A DNA stretch of 64,000 nt from Hyposmocoma kahamanoa (lineage: Eukaryota; Arthropoda; Insecta; Lepidoptera; Cosmopterigidae), in NCBI RefSeq assembly GCF_003589595.1, contig NW_020654810.1, forward strand, positions 13,450,753 to 13,514,752, read 5' to 3'. This document shows positions 23,151 through 34,872 of the stretch, in pieces (the stretch's first letter is position 1; every line of letters starts with the position of its first letter). The notes beneath the pieces are model-generated. The model did not search any database, was not told the DNA's origin, and saw only the letters and a list, made by a program, of their open reading frames with translations. The position numbers were made by a program, and so were the translations under genes.

Positions 23151-23440
23151 GTTATAATTATTAATACAAAGATCGAACACTTAAAAAAATCCTTCGATCT
23201 GGCCGGATTCGAACCAACGTCTCCAAGCAAACCGTGCCAGACGTTATGCCAACTAAGCCAAGGAACTAACTAGCGAACCTCACGAATTTCTCTATGTGCT
23301 TGTTGTCGGGTCTTTGTTTTTGATTTTTAACGACTGTTTTGCGGGTTTGTTTGGAAACGTCGGTTCGAATCCGGCCGAATCGAAAGAAATTTTTCTAAGT
23401 GTTCCATCTTTGTATTAATAATTATAAGAAACTAGTGGAA
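23151..23440 (-). mobile_element. palindromic pair of tRNA-cassette elements
   Basis: Two copies in opposite orientation. The minus-strand unit (23,151-about 23,340) reads: head with CACATAGAGAAATTCGTGAG, tRNA-like body with box A (TTGGCATAACG) and box B (GGTTCGAATCCGG), then a tail ending GATCTTTGTATTAATAATTA. The plus-strand partial unit (about 23,345-23,440) repeats box B and the tail. The whole forms a large inverted repeat. Confidence 0.8.
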
Positions 23441-23850
23441 TAATTTAAAAAAAAATTGAATACCATGGTGATGAAACGTCCTGACATTCAATAAAAACTT
23501 AATTATGTGAAAGTGTTTATGTTTTTTTCTACCAGTTAATATATGTATATTTAGATTTTATTTAATGCTCACACCTTAAATCACTACAGTACCATTAAAA
23601 ATCATGTTGAAAGTATTTACGTTTCCATCTAAATTATATTACCCTAATAAAATAGAATCATCTCTAAAACATCATTTGATTATTAATACTATAAACCCGG
23701 GAAATGTTTTTTTTTCCTTCACATTTAATGGAGCATTGACGCACAGCAAACACTGAAACTAAATTCGTCTGTCTTATGGTGGTACTTCACGTGGCTGTTT
23801 GTAATCTTTATTGGGTATTTGTTGTACTTGGAAAAATATTTGACATACAG
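23441..23850. other. intergenic DNA
   Basis: Nothing recognised. Confidence 0.45.
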
Positions 23851-24070
23851 ATAATAATAATAATAATAACGCACACACTTAACATGGGGCTATGCACTAG
23901 GGAAACCTTGTGTCGCGTGTGCCATGGACACACATATAGACAACCACAAATTCCACCCGAACTCACGAGAGAAATAAATGTAGACCAAACGAATATTTCT
24001 CCCGGCCCGGGAATCGAACCTGGACCTCAGCGTGGCAGTCCGGCATGGTAACCGTTCGGCCACGGATGCA
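23851..24070 (-). mobile_element. tRNA-derived SINE with (TTA)n tail
   Basis: Full-length minus-strand copy of the 7898-8114 family. Head GGCCGAACGGTTACCATGCC, box B GGTTCGATTCCCGGG, tail (TTATTATTATTATTA). Confidence 0.88.
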
Positions 24071-24802
24071 GTTAAGATAAACATCCAGTGACTGACAAAT
24101 ATGACCGTCTACACATGGAGCCAAATAAGGAGTTAAAATAATGAATATGACCACAGTGTGGACGATTTACTTGAGTATTTGCCTATTTAACTCCTTAGAT
24201 GTGCGTCGAGAAACCGACCAGCTTGAGTTAAGGATGCTGCCTCGGCATCCTGAGATGTTTGTTTTACCTAGATTAGTTAGAGTTGGAACCGTGCGTAGTT
24301 TTAGTTTTTATATTGTAGAATTGCAACTTTTAGCACGTTCATTGTTACTTTAATTACTATATAAGATTCATTGTAGTAATACTCGAGGTTGATCTTGTAC
24401 CAGACTTCAGACTGCAATAAACTAGCTCCCGTAAGACTGCCTTTTACTTTTCCGTACGTCGCGCGGTTATGCATATTTGGTGTTTGCTGTATTTGTAGAA
24501 TAGGCAAACAAGGCAAATACTTTGTCACACGTGGTATCTACACAAGGTGATTGTTTGCCAAATATATCAAATACACAAATACAAATAGCCTTGTGAAGTG
24601 CCATTATTAAGTACGAGTTATTTTTATAGCTGCATTAATCTTGATATGATAGTCTTAACTCTTGACTATTGTTACGTAACATTACCTACACTAATCTAAT
24701 ACTCACAGATTATTAGTCTAATAAAAATTTTACAAACACAGTGCCTTAACTCTATCCACTAACAAATCTATAAATTAATATTAAGCAGAATTAAGATTAC
24801 CA
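24071..24802. other. intergenic DNA
   Basis: Nothing recognised. Confidence 0.45.
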
Positions 24803-24961
24803 TGACGCTGTAAGCTACGCGCCTGTCCATAACAGTTCCAGGCCACACACGAGCTTTAAATCGCCAAGTTCTGAGGGGCACTGCCACTGCGCCCGTCACT
24901 CTGAGCCATAAGTTGACAAGTCCCAAGTGCCTGTAATTTCACCAGCACCCTTACCCTTCAA

Positions 24962-25369
24962 ATAATAATATAATAAAATTTATCTATTGAGACAACTGAG
25001 ATCCAATCAAATGTTAGTAGGTACAGACTTAAAACTATATTAGTACTTATATTTTACCGGGGACTTTGTATTATTAATTAATTAATTGTAGTTGTAATAT
25101 TAATTGCCGCATAATTGGGCACTCATTCCCGTCAGCAATTATCTTCAGGAGGCTATTGGGGCCGTAATGTATTCTCTTCAGTAGCGACGCCGACTTTTTA
25201 CGTATAACAGCCGTAAAACTGTCTACGCGCGCATCAGTGAACATGGCTAAGGCACTGCAGAAACGTGACAGCCCCAACAGCGTCCTGAAGCGTTGTTGAA
25301 TTGCACGCACAGAGCATTCCGAGAGCACTGAGTGTAGCTCTTCCACAGAGCGCTAGCGTACTTTGACAT
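24962..25369 (-). mobile_element. 5'-truncated LINE inserted in repeat R
   Basis: Minus-strand 3' fragment with an AATAATAATATAATAA-type tail at its left end. TCAA on both sides may be the target-site duplication. Confidence 0.65.
25074..25365 (-). pseudogene. C-terminal end of a LINE reverse transcriptase ORF
   Basis: Encodes LLGLSRFCSALAMFTDARVD, then SFTAVIRKKSASLLKRI and ADGNECPI. This is the conserved region after the RT domain in a common lepidopteran LINE family. A frameshift near 25,280-25,300 separates it from a matching upstream piece (LWKSYTQCSRNALCVQFNNA). No catalytic motifs are left. Confidence 0.65.
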
Positions 25370-25455
25370 CAAAACCGGAACACAGTAACATTACTGCTTG
25401 GCGGCAGTACTACCCTGGACGAACTCTCACAAGGAGCTCTACCGCTACTAAATAT

Positions 25456-27216
25456 AGTAGCAGTTTGATGCTATTATATAGTAAGTAAATGCTATTTTAT
25501 TTAAAAGTTAACAGACAGACGTTTAACAAAAGAATCAAAATCTTACTTGTGTAGAGTTACAAATTCTAATTATTTCATACTTATGTACATAATACCTAGA
25601 ATTACGTCTCGTTCTCGTCATCATTTCACCGAGGCAATGCAGCTTCAGTTATAATAATATTCTTCAACATTTCACTTCATTGTGTTGCGTGGTCAATTTT
25701 ACAAAAATCAGACTCGTCATTAAAATGTCACGTTTACATAATCTCCATTTTCAACGGACTTTAAAAAAGGAGAAGGTACTTATTTGACTGTATTTTTTGT
25801 ATATAGTTCGACATTTGTGAACCGATTTCTATGATTCTTTTTTTTTTTGGAAAGGGTATACCACTGAGGTAGGAATGGTCCCATTCGAATTTGAAGATAA
25901 TAAATATTATATATATCTTTAAAGGTGGCAAATTGGGGATGAATCCGGTTGATTGAATTTAACCCACTTTCCTCTAAACGATTTCAATAAAGCTTACCTA
26001 ATAGATGTAATTCCACTTACTTTGAGATCGGTTTTTTTTATTTAAAAATTTATAATTTATCTTTAATATATCAAATATTTATAATTCTATAATAACTATA
26101 AAACAGAATAACGGAATATCCTGTCGAAAACAAATACTTATGTATTATCAAATGCAAATTTACTAACGTTTTTTATAAAACGTTACGAGTACTTGGCAAT
26201 GTGTATATAATACTACGAATAGGAGCGACTACACTGGCTCATAGTGCAATCTTTCAGTTAGCAGGCACGCGGAATTTTCAATGGACATCTGCCAACACTC
26301 TTTTCAAATTAATTATTATTTTACGCGGCTTTAAAGCATTCTATTATAACGACACTCATACCGGAGTGGATCTATTCTGGGCCAGGAAATTTATGACCGT
26401 TTGATTTGCTCCCTTAATCTTACACTGTCGTGAGACAAAACTTTATGTCAATTTCGTTTATAGATTATTAAACATTTTATGTCGTCTCACAGTGCCGCCA
26501 GGAAATATGATTTTGTATAAATTATGTTTTTTAAAAGTGACAAATGTTTTAATAGTTTTGAAAATTGTCGGTTCACTCAAATATTTTTATACATTACTAT
26601 TTCAATTTAATTCAGAACAGTGACTCGTAAACTTACATTATGTATAATTATTGTTCCTTAATAAATAAAGTAAAATATACCTAATGTATAGTCTTGTTAT
26701 CACTAAAATCTCATTGACTGTTTGATTGAAATTGCCGTTCGCACATTTTAACGCTAAAACGTAAACAACCCAAAATACTCCCGTCGATTATATTTAAACA
26801 GTTATATAAACTGAACTTCTAAGCAATATTTTGCGCTATATTCTGCATTTCTAAACATAAATATTATTTATAAAAACATTGTAACGGGAAATTGACTGTC
26901 AATTTTCATATGTGTACATAAGTTTACCTACATTATATTACATTTCCAGCCAAACACGCTTTCAAGATAAATTTATAGTTTTCTTCAGAATTCTTAAAGA
27001 GAATAGTATACAATAATAAACAAAACATTATTAATATAATACACTGTAGTTTGTCCCTGATTTGCATAATTCATTTTTCAGTCACGGTTGGTATCCCGAT
27101 TTTTTCAATTTTCTTTACCGGCTTCTAGATTAGTTCTCTTCCTAAAAATGGCTTTGACGTTCACGGAATCTTTGTGGATGAATTGATGGTTCTAAACGCA
27201 AATTTAAATGCACCTG
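25456..27216. other. intergenic DNA
   Basis: AT-rich, nothing recognised. Confidence 0.45.
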
Positions 27217-27392
27217 TGGCCAAACGTATACCATGCTGGACTGCTACGCAGAAATATTTATGTGGCTTACATTTATTTCTCTCATGAGTTTGGGTGAGAA
27301 TTGTGGTTGTCGATGTGTGTGTCCATGGTGCCAGCGATACAGGGTTTCCCTAGAGCCGGCCTATGATTGTGTGCGTTATTATTATTATTAAT
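27217..27392 (+). mobile_element. tRNA-derived SINE, box B deleted
   Basis: Starts GGCCAAACGTATACCATGCT. About 28 nt including box B is missing between CTACGCAG and AAATATTT. It ends GCGTTATTATTATTATTA. Confidence 0.8.
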
Positions 27393-29185
27393 TAAAGTCT
27401 CAATCATTTAGACTGGTAATGGTGATGCTATCCTCTTATTAACCCGTTTTGTAAAAAATCAATATTTAAATATGGTCGCTTGTACACTTTTTATCCCAAC
27501 ATCGAATATACAATTTAAACCAGACCGTACTCGAATACTTAATGGACAACAAGTTGGGAATACAAAGAAAAGTTATTGAATTTAAATTGTAATTGATATG
27601 CTCATAAAAATGTCTAGGTACCAAACTAATAATGATATTATACGATTTAGTGTGGTTTATTGGACACAAATAATCAATATATCTACGCATAATTTTATTT
27701 AAATTCGGGTTTAGTTTTGTATTAGCTAGCAGTTAGCTTAACATCCTCTAATTTGTATAACGAACAAAATAAAAGTCTCAAATTGACACGTTCCTGTCAC
27801 ACGCTCCGGCGAAGCAGCTCCGGTGGCGACCGTCTGGCGCTAAATGACACTCTGAAATATTATCTGAAAATTATGAAATAGTTCAGCATGACATACCCAT
27901 TTTTTCACAATATTTGTTTTTTTCACCTGTTGGTTTACATTGGTTCTATAAGTTAAAAGTTCGTATTAAAATTTTAATCCTTTTTAATCCTAGATATTTA
28001 CAAGAATTTTGATAATTTATTACAGCACCAAAGTAGCCGTTAACAGCAAGTTGCAAAACAAACGATCGCCATAAATTCTTATGGATGATGTCAGAAAATG
28101 CCAAGACTACATTAATTGAAAGCAGTTTACCTCTCGTTTTATGCAAAAAATTAGGTCATATCTAAAACTGTACTAAACAAGAGATAGAAAAATGATTGCC
28201 CTAGCTAGAGTATCCCAACCTCGGCCAAATAATGTTGAAGTAGTGCGGCGGCCAGCAATCGAGCGGTGCCTTGCATTGGAGTGAAATTTTCGCTTACAAA
28301 TCCACTGTAAGTGAGACCCTACACGAGCGCCCATGTCGACGACGACTAGGAGTGCACGAAATGAGCCTGCTCGCATGACGTACCATTCCTTTCCTGTGCG
28401 TCTGGCGTACACCTGGCAAGAATCGACGAGCAGTTTGTGCCGATTGGCTAATTCTTTCACCACGATGGCAAACTTTGCAGTGTATGCCATCGATACGATA
28501 AAAACAAGACCAGTGAGGGGCTATGAGTGTGTGAAAGAAAAGAGGGAAAGAGGAAAATGATTATAGTTCCTAGCACAGCTACACATATTTGTGATCCTAA
28601 ACCATGCATGACCCACCTCCAAAAGGAGCTCGCTCCTATACAACTTTGAGCATATCGTTCCCCGGTTCGAAGATAGACGCTCTTTGTGACTTCACACTCG
28701 CTCTTGTGTCACGTCAATTAACCTTAAAAATCCATTCCTCAAACTGTCACATTAAACCTATCATCACGAGGGGTGGTTACTCGTGTTCTTTTGAAGGGAC
28801 CTGTTTCCATAAACCGTCTGTATACTCGGGAAATCGTAGACTGACTCACATTTAAATATATAGCAATTTATCGTTAGTCTAAGCCTACCCTAATGCCATA
28901 AATAGTGCGGCTTTCTCGGTTTATATTAACATGAGAAATGTGATTTTGAGATGAGATAACGAATACAAGACAGTTATTCATTTCGTAATAATTATTCAGT
29001 TGGTAGTGATAACATAATTTTATTACAATCAATCATTCAATATAACACATCCATCACCCTAGTAACACGTTAGTCTAGTGGTCTAAATTAAAAAAAGACA
29101 TGTAATAAAATTAATAAATTAAATTTAATCAATTTTCTTTTTAATGTCGTCATTTGTGTCGTAATCTTTTAATTAATTATTATTT
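27393..29185. other. intergenic DNA
   Basis: No gene supported. At 28,173-28,560 both strands are open and GC-richer; the peptides are not recognisable. Confidence 0.4.
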
Positions 29186-29189
29186 TGTA

Positions 29190-29216
29190 CGGGGTGGTAC
29201 GAGTCGCACCACCCCG
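29190..29216. repeat. perfect 9-bp GC-rich hairpin
   Basis: CGGGGTGGT (29,190-29,198) and ACCACCCCG (29,208-29,216) around a 9-nt loop. On the minus strand it follows a box A-like GGTGTAACGGG, so it may be part of a decayed SINE. Confidence 0.6.
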
Positions 29217-29303
29217 CACGCAAAATTGGACGTCGAGTTACGGACATCAGCCCGTTACACCATACCATACCTACGCTTTTATATAATTTTCAAATAGAAA
29301 TAT

Positions 29304-29900
29304 TTATAGTACATGCAAACTAATTAGATTTATTTGAATAGGAAAGCAAAGACTATATAGTTTATAATATAAAAAAAAAATAGAAATGGAATCAAGCACC
29401 GGCACTCCAAGGTACTTCGCCATGCAGTTGGCCACACCGGAGCATTGTACTATGATGTGCGCGGCCGTTTCCTCTCCCCCATACACGCTCTGCATAGATA
29501 GGCTGTCCGTGATACCTAGATTGAAAAGGTGTTTATTATATTATTGTGTACCAATACCCTTAGAGCGGCAGTAGTATGCGTAGAAAGAATTTCTTAAGAT
29601 CAATTTCTTTACTTTTGATCTTAAGAAATTTACGAGATACACCGCCGTTGAGCATGGAGATTGCTTCTATAGCCTGTCTACAAACCGTATGGGTTGTCCA
29701 GGTGTTATTATGATTAGTTTTTGTACACTTTGTGTTCTGTTGCTCTTTACCCATTGGTAGGGGAGGAATACTATAGAGTGTAGTCATACAGTGTCCATTT
29801 TCGACCGTTTTCTGGTCATTTCATCTGCTGCGTCATTGCCACGCGAGCCGCTGTCATTTGATTCACTGTATACAAAAGCGTAAGTCCTGACAGACGTTTC
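29304..29900 (-). pseudogene. degenerate LINE ORF2 end (RNase H tail and zinc-finger region)
   Basis: Minus strand, in order: a motif like the end of a LINE RNase H domain (SGSRGNDAADEMTRKRS, 29,790-29,860), then several stops, then LFNLGITDSLSMQSVYGGEE and TAAHIIVQCSGVANCMAKYL. The last part corresponds to the C-terminal H-X4-C finger area of LINEs carrying RNase H; the first cysteines are lost (position of CRAC reads QSVY). Non-functional. Confidence 0.6.
29588..29630. repeat. perfect 16-bp hairpin
   Basis: AATTTCTTAAGATCAA (29,588-29,603) pairs with TTGATCTTAAGAAATT (29,615-29,630) across 11 nt. It interrupts the LINE remnant. Confidence 0.85.
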
Positions 29901-30920
29901 AACGCACAGCCGGAGGTAAAAATATGAAATGTTGACTACGTTGCCTTTTATGATGAACCGAATAAGATAGTAGATTGCACACAAGTGCATAAAACGCGCC
30001 GTCACGGGTTTTATGAACGAGTTATACACTCTGCTTCGATTGCGAGGAAATTAAACAGCAATATTACAAATAAACGATTATTTAATTAAAATTGAATGTA
30101 AAATTACAACAATTAGATATATTTAACGTGGTGATTTTTTTATTTTATGCACTAGACTAGAGCATAAAATCCTATTTAATGCAGCCTACACCCAGCATAA
30201 ATACGAACTTTAAGAACATGAGAAGTGAAAAGTAGTTTTTCCACATTCATCGCCTAAAGTGTAAAGAGGTTATTTGGTCAAATGTGGTATTATATGAAAG
30301 AGGTTTCTTACGCATTGAAATTGAAAAACATATATTTTTAATTTTTATATTTCTTAATTTTTTGCTTATTGCTAAAAGTATGCAAAAACAAAATCCTCGA
30401 AATATTGCCCTATATAATGTTTCTAATGTTTAGTTACAATTATGAAACAAATAAAACAGTTAATGTTATTCTTGTCCTAGTATTCTGAACATTTTTTTCT
30501 TTTGTTTCTAGCATTTCAATTTATGGAAAACAATGGAAAAAATAATAATTTGGAAGAAAGGATCAAGGAAGTGTGATTAAGGTTAAATAGAAATACATGA
30601 ACATAAGATATATATGAAAAATGTAATATATAGCCACATACTTATAAATTGATACAATTCAAGTATCTATAAACGAAGCGAAACTTTATATATATACACA
30701 TAATGGGACTATGTATATACGCGTAATATTTATATTACTGTAAAATAAGAACGAGAAAAGAGATAGTACGACTGTTCTTTTTTTGCAACCGCATTAGGTT
30801 TTGAGTTCAGGCTCTCCACAGGAACGTCATTGAAGCTACACTTACTTATAAGTGAATGTTACGAAAACCACTTATACAATTGGATTATTCGTTTAATTTT
30901 CATACATTAAAGTTTCCCTA
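29901..30920. other. intergenic DNA
   Basis: AT-rich; nothing recognised. Confidence 0.45.
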
Positions 30921-30924
30921 AATA

Positions 30925-31227
30925 CCCATGTTTTGCGATGACGATTAACAAATCCCAGGGGCAAACGTTAACCTAGCAAGAATGGACTTACGAGATAATA
31001 GTTTTTCGCATAAGATTCCTTACGAATCGGTGATGGTTGTGTTCAGAATTTTTAGTAATTTAAATCATTTATAGCCCTTCCATTATAAAACAAATCCCAG
31101 GGGCAAACGTTAACCTAACAATAATGGACTTACGAGAAAATCGTTCTTCACATGACTCCTGAGGAATCGGTGATTTTAGCATTTTAAATAATATAAATAA
31201 TTTTTAGCATTTCCATATTAAATAAAA
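30925..31227 (+). pseudogene. Helitron Pif1-like helicase remnant, tandemly duplicated
   Basis: Translation gives CFAMTINKSQGQTLT (30,932-30,974), the nucleotide-binding/helicase motif found near the end of Helitron Rep-Hel proteins. A +1 shift leads into MDLRDNSFSHK, equivalent to the family's DLR...FSHGQLYVA stretch. The unit repeats directly with a period of 142 bp: CAAATCCCAGGGGCAAACGT at 30,949 and again at 31,091. Stops and shifts in both units show it is dead. Confidence 0.6.
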
Positions 31228-31834
31228 AAAACCATCCCGATGACACGGAATTATTGTTATGTAAAAACTGACCTCGTTAATAAAAAAATTCAAATAAATG
31301 TGACTGTAGAAAAGAATACCATGTGTTAAATATATTGTTATATTCTGCATGAAATGCACTAGTTTTTCTGCTATAGGGGCACCGTTCCATAGTACATTTT
31401 ATTTTGGTGAGATTCTCATGAATACAAAGTTTTGTTTTTTGTGAACAGAAAATTGTTCACTAAAGGGCTATTTGCTATTGACATAGCTAGCTCATTTTAT
31501 GAAAAGAGCTCTGTCAAAAAGATACATATCTCAGAAACATGACGCAAAAAAGTTACTTCAAAAGTCCTTGTGAATATTTTTTGTGGTTTTTTTTGAGTGG
31601 TGTACTTAGTAATTTTTCCAAAACACACTAGAAGTTGAATAGCTTTTGAACCATTTCCGGACCACAATGCAGTAGTCAAATCGATTGGAAATACTCAAAT
31701 CTACCACCTCATTTCATTTGACTATCACTTCCGGGTCACCCTGCATAACTACAAATCGCACCTTTGGTTTAATAAGGCGACATCGATAAAACGACAACTT
31801 TACAGAAAAGAGGTATTTCACATAAATTGTTTCA
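31228..31834. other. intergenic DNA
   Basis: Nothing recognised. Confidence 0.45.
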
Positions 31835-32423
31835 TGTATCACAATCACTATTCACTGTACAACGATTCTCCAAAGCAACAATAGCCACGTGTCCAGTTTT
31901 ATTAAAAAAAGAAGCAATCATCCGCTTAGAGGCACTTTACACGCGCGCCATTTTGGATGGTTTCGGCTCATCTCGAAAGACATGTCACATGCCTGTCTGT
32001 TTTGATCATTCGGCGCACAGCATCGATGTTTTTGTTGTTCACAGCAGTGGACGGGCGACCATCACGAAATTCGTCACTGAGATTCACACGACCGCGTTTG
32101 TATTCTGCAAACCAGCTAAAAATAGTCGTCTTTCATGGTGCTTCATCGCCAAAAGCAGTTTGAAGCCGAGGGAGGCTCTGCTGAGCTGTTAAATTACACT
32201 TAAAGTCGTAGAAAATCATACTACGAAAATTTTCACGAATTAAATCCATAGTGATGAAGACTACGAATTTCTAAAATGACGCCACAATGTAAAAACAAGT
32301 CACAGTCAGATGAAACAAATTGTATTCTACAGCCAAAGAGTTCCATTTTCAAATATTGTAAAATTCTTTTTAAATATTGTTTATGTAAGTGGCCAGTTCC
32401 GGAAACTTATAGTACGCCTTATG
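31835..32423 (-). mobile_element. second mariner relic, truncated and deleted
   Basis: Same family as 8888-9968. The right end is intact (inverted: CATAAGGCGTACTATAAGTT), but the left end is lost near 31,835. On the minus strand it encodes the N-terminal FRSMIFYDFKCNLTAQQS and the helix-turn-helix region, which the other copy lacks. It then jumps by deletion to FRDEPKPSKM and the KTGHVATV region. The catalytic aspartates are missing. Confidence 0.82.
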
Positions 32424-34305
32424 TAGTAAAATAATATCTATTCTTAATATTTACTAAATATTTGTAAATAATGTTTAGTTAAAACTGTAATAACTTTAAG
32501 TAGTAAAATATGAGAGGAGCATGTGATTTGATTTTAAATTTATTTTATGGTACTGCTCTACCGCGAAATAAGGTGTATTTGGCAACGCCTGATATAGCCA
32601 ATGGGTACGGGTTGGCAACAGCCGTCGTTACTCCCAGCTCTATTGCGCACGAGTTGTCCGTCATGAGCTCTATTAATCTTTAGCTTTTTTCTAGATCGTC
32701 TGGCTCAAGTTCGAGGGTCAGTGTCAAAATTGTCACTATGGGAATATTGTTTATAGCTATCCTTTTGTTTTTACCAAAGTCAACTAAAAACGAAATCTAC
32801 TACAACACAAAAAATCAAAGACGTAACCTGATTCGTATACACTGTTTCATTGAAAAAAAAATCCAAGCCGGAAAACTCTACGTTAACGCTCTTTTCAGTG
32901 TACCCAACTACAATTAAACTAAACAATGAAGTGGGATTTGTTTGTTCAAAACTATTTAAAATTTAATGGCTAGTCTATACTTGAACTACGCTTTATTTAC
33001 ATAATTATTTGTTAAACCTATATGTATATGTAAGAAATTTGCAAAAGGAAATATTTCTAGGTGAAACATATTTATAATGACAACAATAAGTTGTGGATGC
33101 AGCTGTAAGTAATATTACTTTTTATCGTTATACAAGGGCAGACAGGTGAAGCCTGGACAATTGCCAATCGCTGCGTCCCACGCACGCTCTTCGACTGCGG
33201 TCAGCTGACAAATTTATAAATGCCGACGAATAAACGTACAACCTGCAATCATCTTACTGTCTTGTACTGTTTTGCCTCCTTGCGTATCCTAACCTCTGCT
33301 CTTTTCTGTCATAACGCCGCAAGTAGCTTTCAAAAGAAAATTTGCATATCCACTCATGTAAGCATATACAATATTGGACTCTGTGACGAAAAAAATTAGG
33401 ACTGTTTTTGAAGTTCCAAATTAATATTCTATTCTTTTCCTTCTACCTTGAGTTTATTTCAGTGTTATCTATCACCTTCAATGTCATCATCAGATAAATT
33501 CACATAAAAATTGCAAGTAAAATTAATTCTTTGACTACGACTGCGGCATGTCAGTATTTACGTAGTTTGTGTTCCGGTTGTAAACAACTCTTCTTGAGGA
33601 TTTGTTTTTTATTGATATGGATTCCAGCTACCTACATATTTAAACGTATAAATGTTGACCTAAATGAAATTATTGAACGAAAAGTATAGTATTTTTTCTT
33701 TCTAGAGATTATGCCTACTTTGTAAAGACAATTTCTTAGGTATCTCAGTTAATTGTACCATTAAATCATTTTGTTTATTCTATTTCAAAATCCAGAATCA
33801 GACAGAGTATAACTTGCTTACAATTGTTATTATGACGCGGTTGGCAAAATTCATGTTCGCGAGATCACGGGGGCGACATTGCCGCATTTTTGCCGTCGAA
33901 TAAAAGTAAATGTCTCATATTTTATAAAAAAAAATGTTACGGATGTAATCTTGTTTTGCTGCGACATGTAACTCTATTTATAATTCATTTATATTACTAT
34001 GTCGTTTAATAGAGCGTATAACCGGCAAATTAGGTATATTGCATGTGGTTTATAAAAAAATCATTTCATTTTCATGTCATTCAAATTTTTTTTTTATACA
34101 ATTGAATGAAAATTCTCCGGTAACAAACAAAAAGTGGAATTCGCAGTTACTTTGAAAAGACGCTAATCATTCAGGTATCTCCATAGCACCTTCTTAGTAA
34201 TTAAAAACTTTGTATTTTGTACTAATTGTAATTGTTGAATTAAGGAAAGAGAAACTCTAAATCATCATCAAATCATAATCATGATAATTGAGTCAACTAT
34301 ACATT
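32424..34305. other. intergenic DNA
   Basis: Nothing recognised. Confidence 0.45.
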
Positions 34306-34553
34306 AAAAGCCGTAGTAGAATAATAATGGTTTGACCTACCACCTCTGAAGCAGATATCATGGGTTCAAATACGCGCCAAATTTAATTTAAAATTGACCA
34401 TGAACTTTTCGGTGAAGGAAAACATCGTGATGACACTTGCAAGTCGAAGAATTTACCGAAGAACCCGCATTGGGCCACGCTGGGCTATACCCTTGCCTGA
34501 GAGAAGACCCGTGCCTACCAGTGGAACGTATAAATGGGTTGATGATAATGATA
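34306..34553 (+). mobile_element. tRNA-derived SINE, second family
   Basis: AAAAGCCGTAGTAG..., box B GGGTTCAAATACG (decayed), CTTTTCGGTGAAGGAAAACA, and the end GTATAAATGGGTTGATGATA. Sister of 16,867-17,155. Confidence 0.85.
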
Positions 34554-34721
34554 CACTACAGAATGGTTGTTTTTGTATTCACATAAAACGGGTAACAATC
34601 TATAGAAATTCAAAACAATAGTAGCATGTACCGTTCAGTATCATACCAATTTAAAGATATGTAGTTTATAAAAATCTTGTTTTAAGTAAAAATACTTTGC
34701 TCGGCGCTTAATATATTTGAA

Positions 34722-34872
34722 AAAAATTCCTTCGATACGGTCGGATTCGAACCGACGTCTTCTTGCATACCGTGGCAGACGCTATACCAACTAAGCCACG
34801 GAACGAACCAACGGACCCAACGAATTTTTCTATGTGCTTGCGTCGTGTCTTTGTATTTGGTTTTTCAACGAC
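34722..34872 (-). mobile_element. tRNA-cassette element, best-preserved tRNA-like body
   Basis: Minus-strand tRNA-like body at about 34,733-34,805. Acceptor arms CGTTCCG/CGTATCG pair at 5 of 7 positions. The D arm GGCTTAGTTGGTATAGC pairs at three, and the T arm GTCGG-TTCGAAT-CCGAC is perfect. The anticodon arm is imperfect (U33 missing), so this is a tRNA-derived repeat and not a working tRNA gene. The head, to its right, carries GAAAAATTCGTTGGGTCCGT and an inverted TCTTTGTAT. Confidence 0.72.

Larger units (their letters stand above)
24803..25455 (-). repeat. repeat R copy split by a LINE fragment
   Basis: Pieces 24,803-24,961 and about 25,370-25,455 are consecutive in the family. The split lies in the word CTTCAAAACCGGAAC. 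Confidence 0.78.

Noticed and set aside
34733..34805. Functional tRNA gene on the minus strand
   Set aside because: Two acceptor mismatches, a disturbed anticodon arm without U33, and repeat-family flanks; a tRNA-derived repeat fits better.
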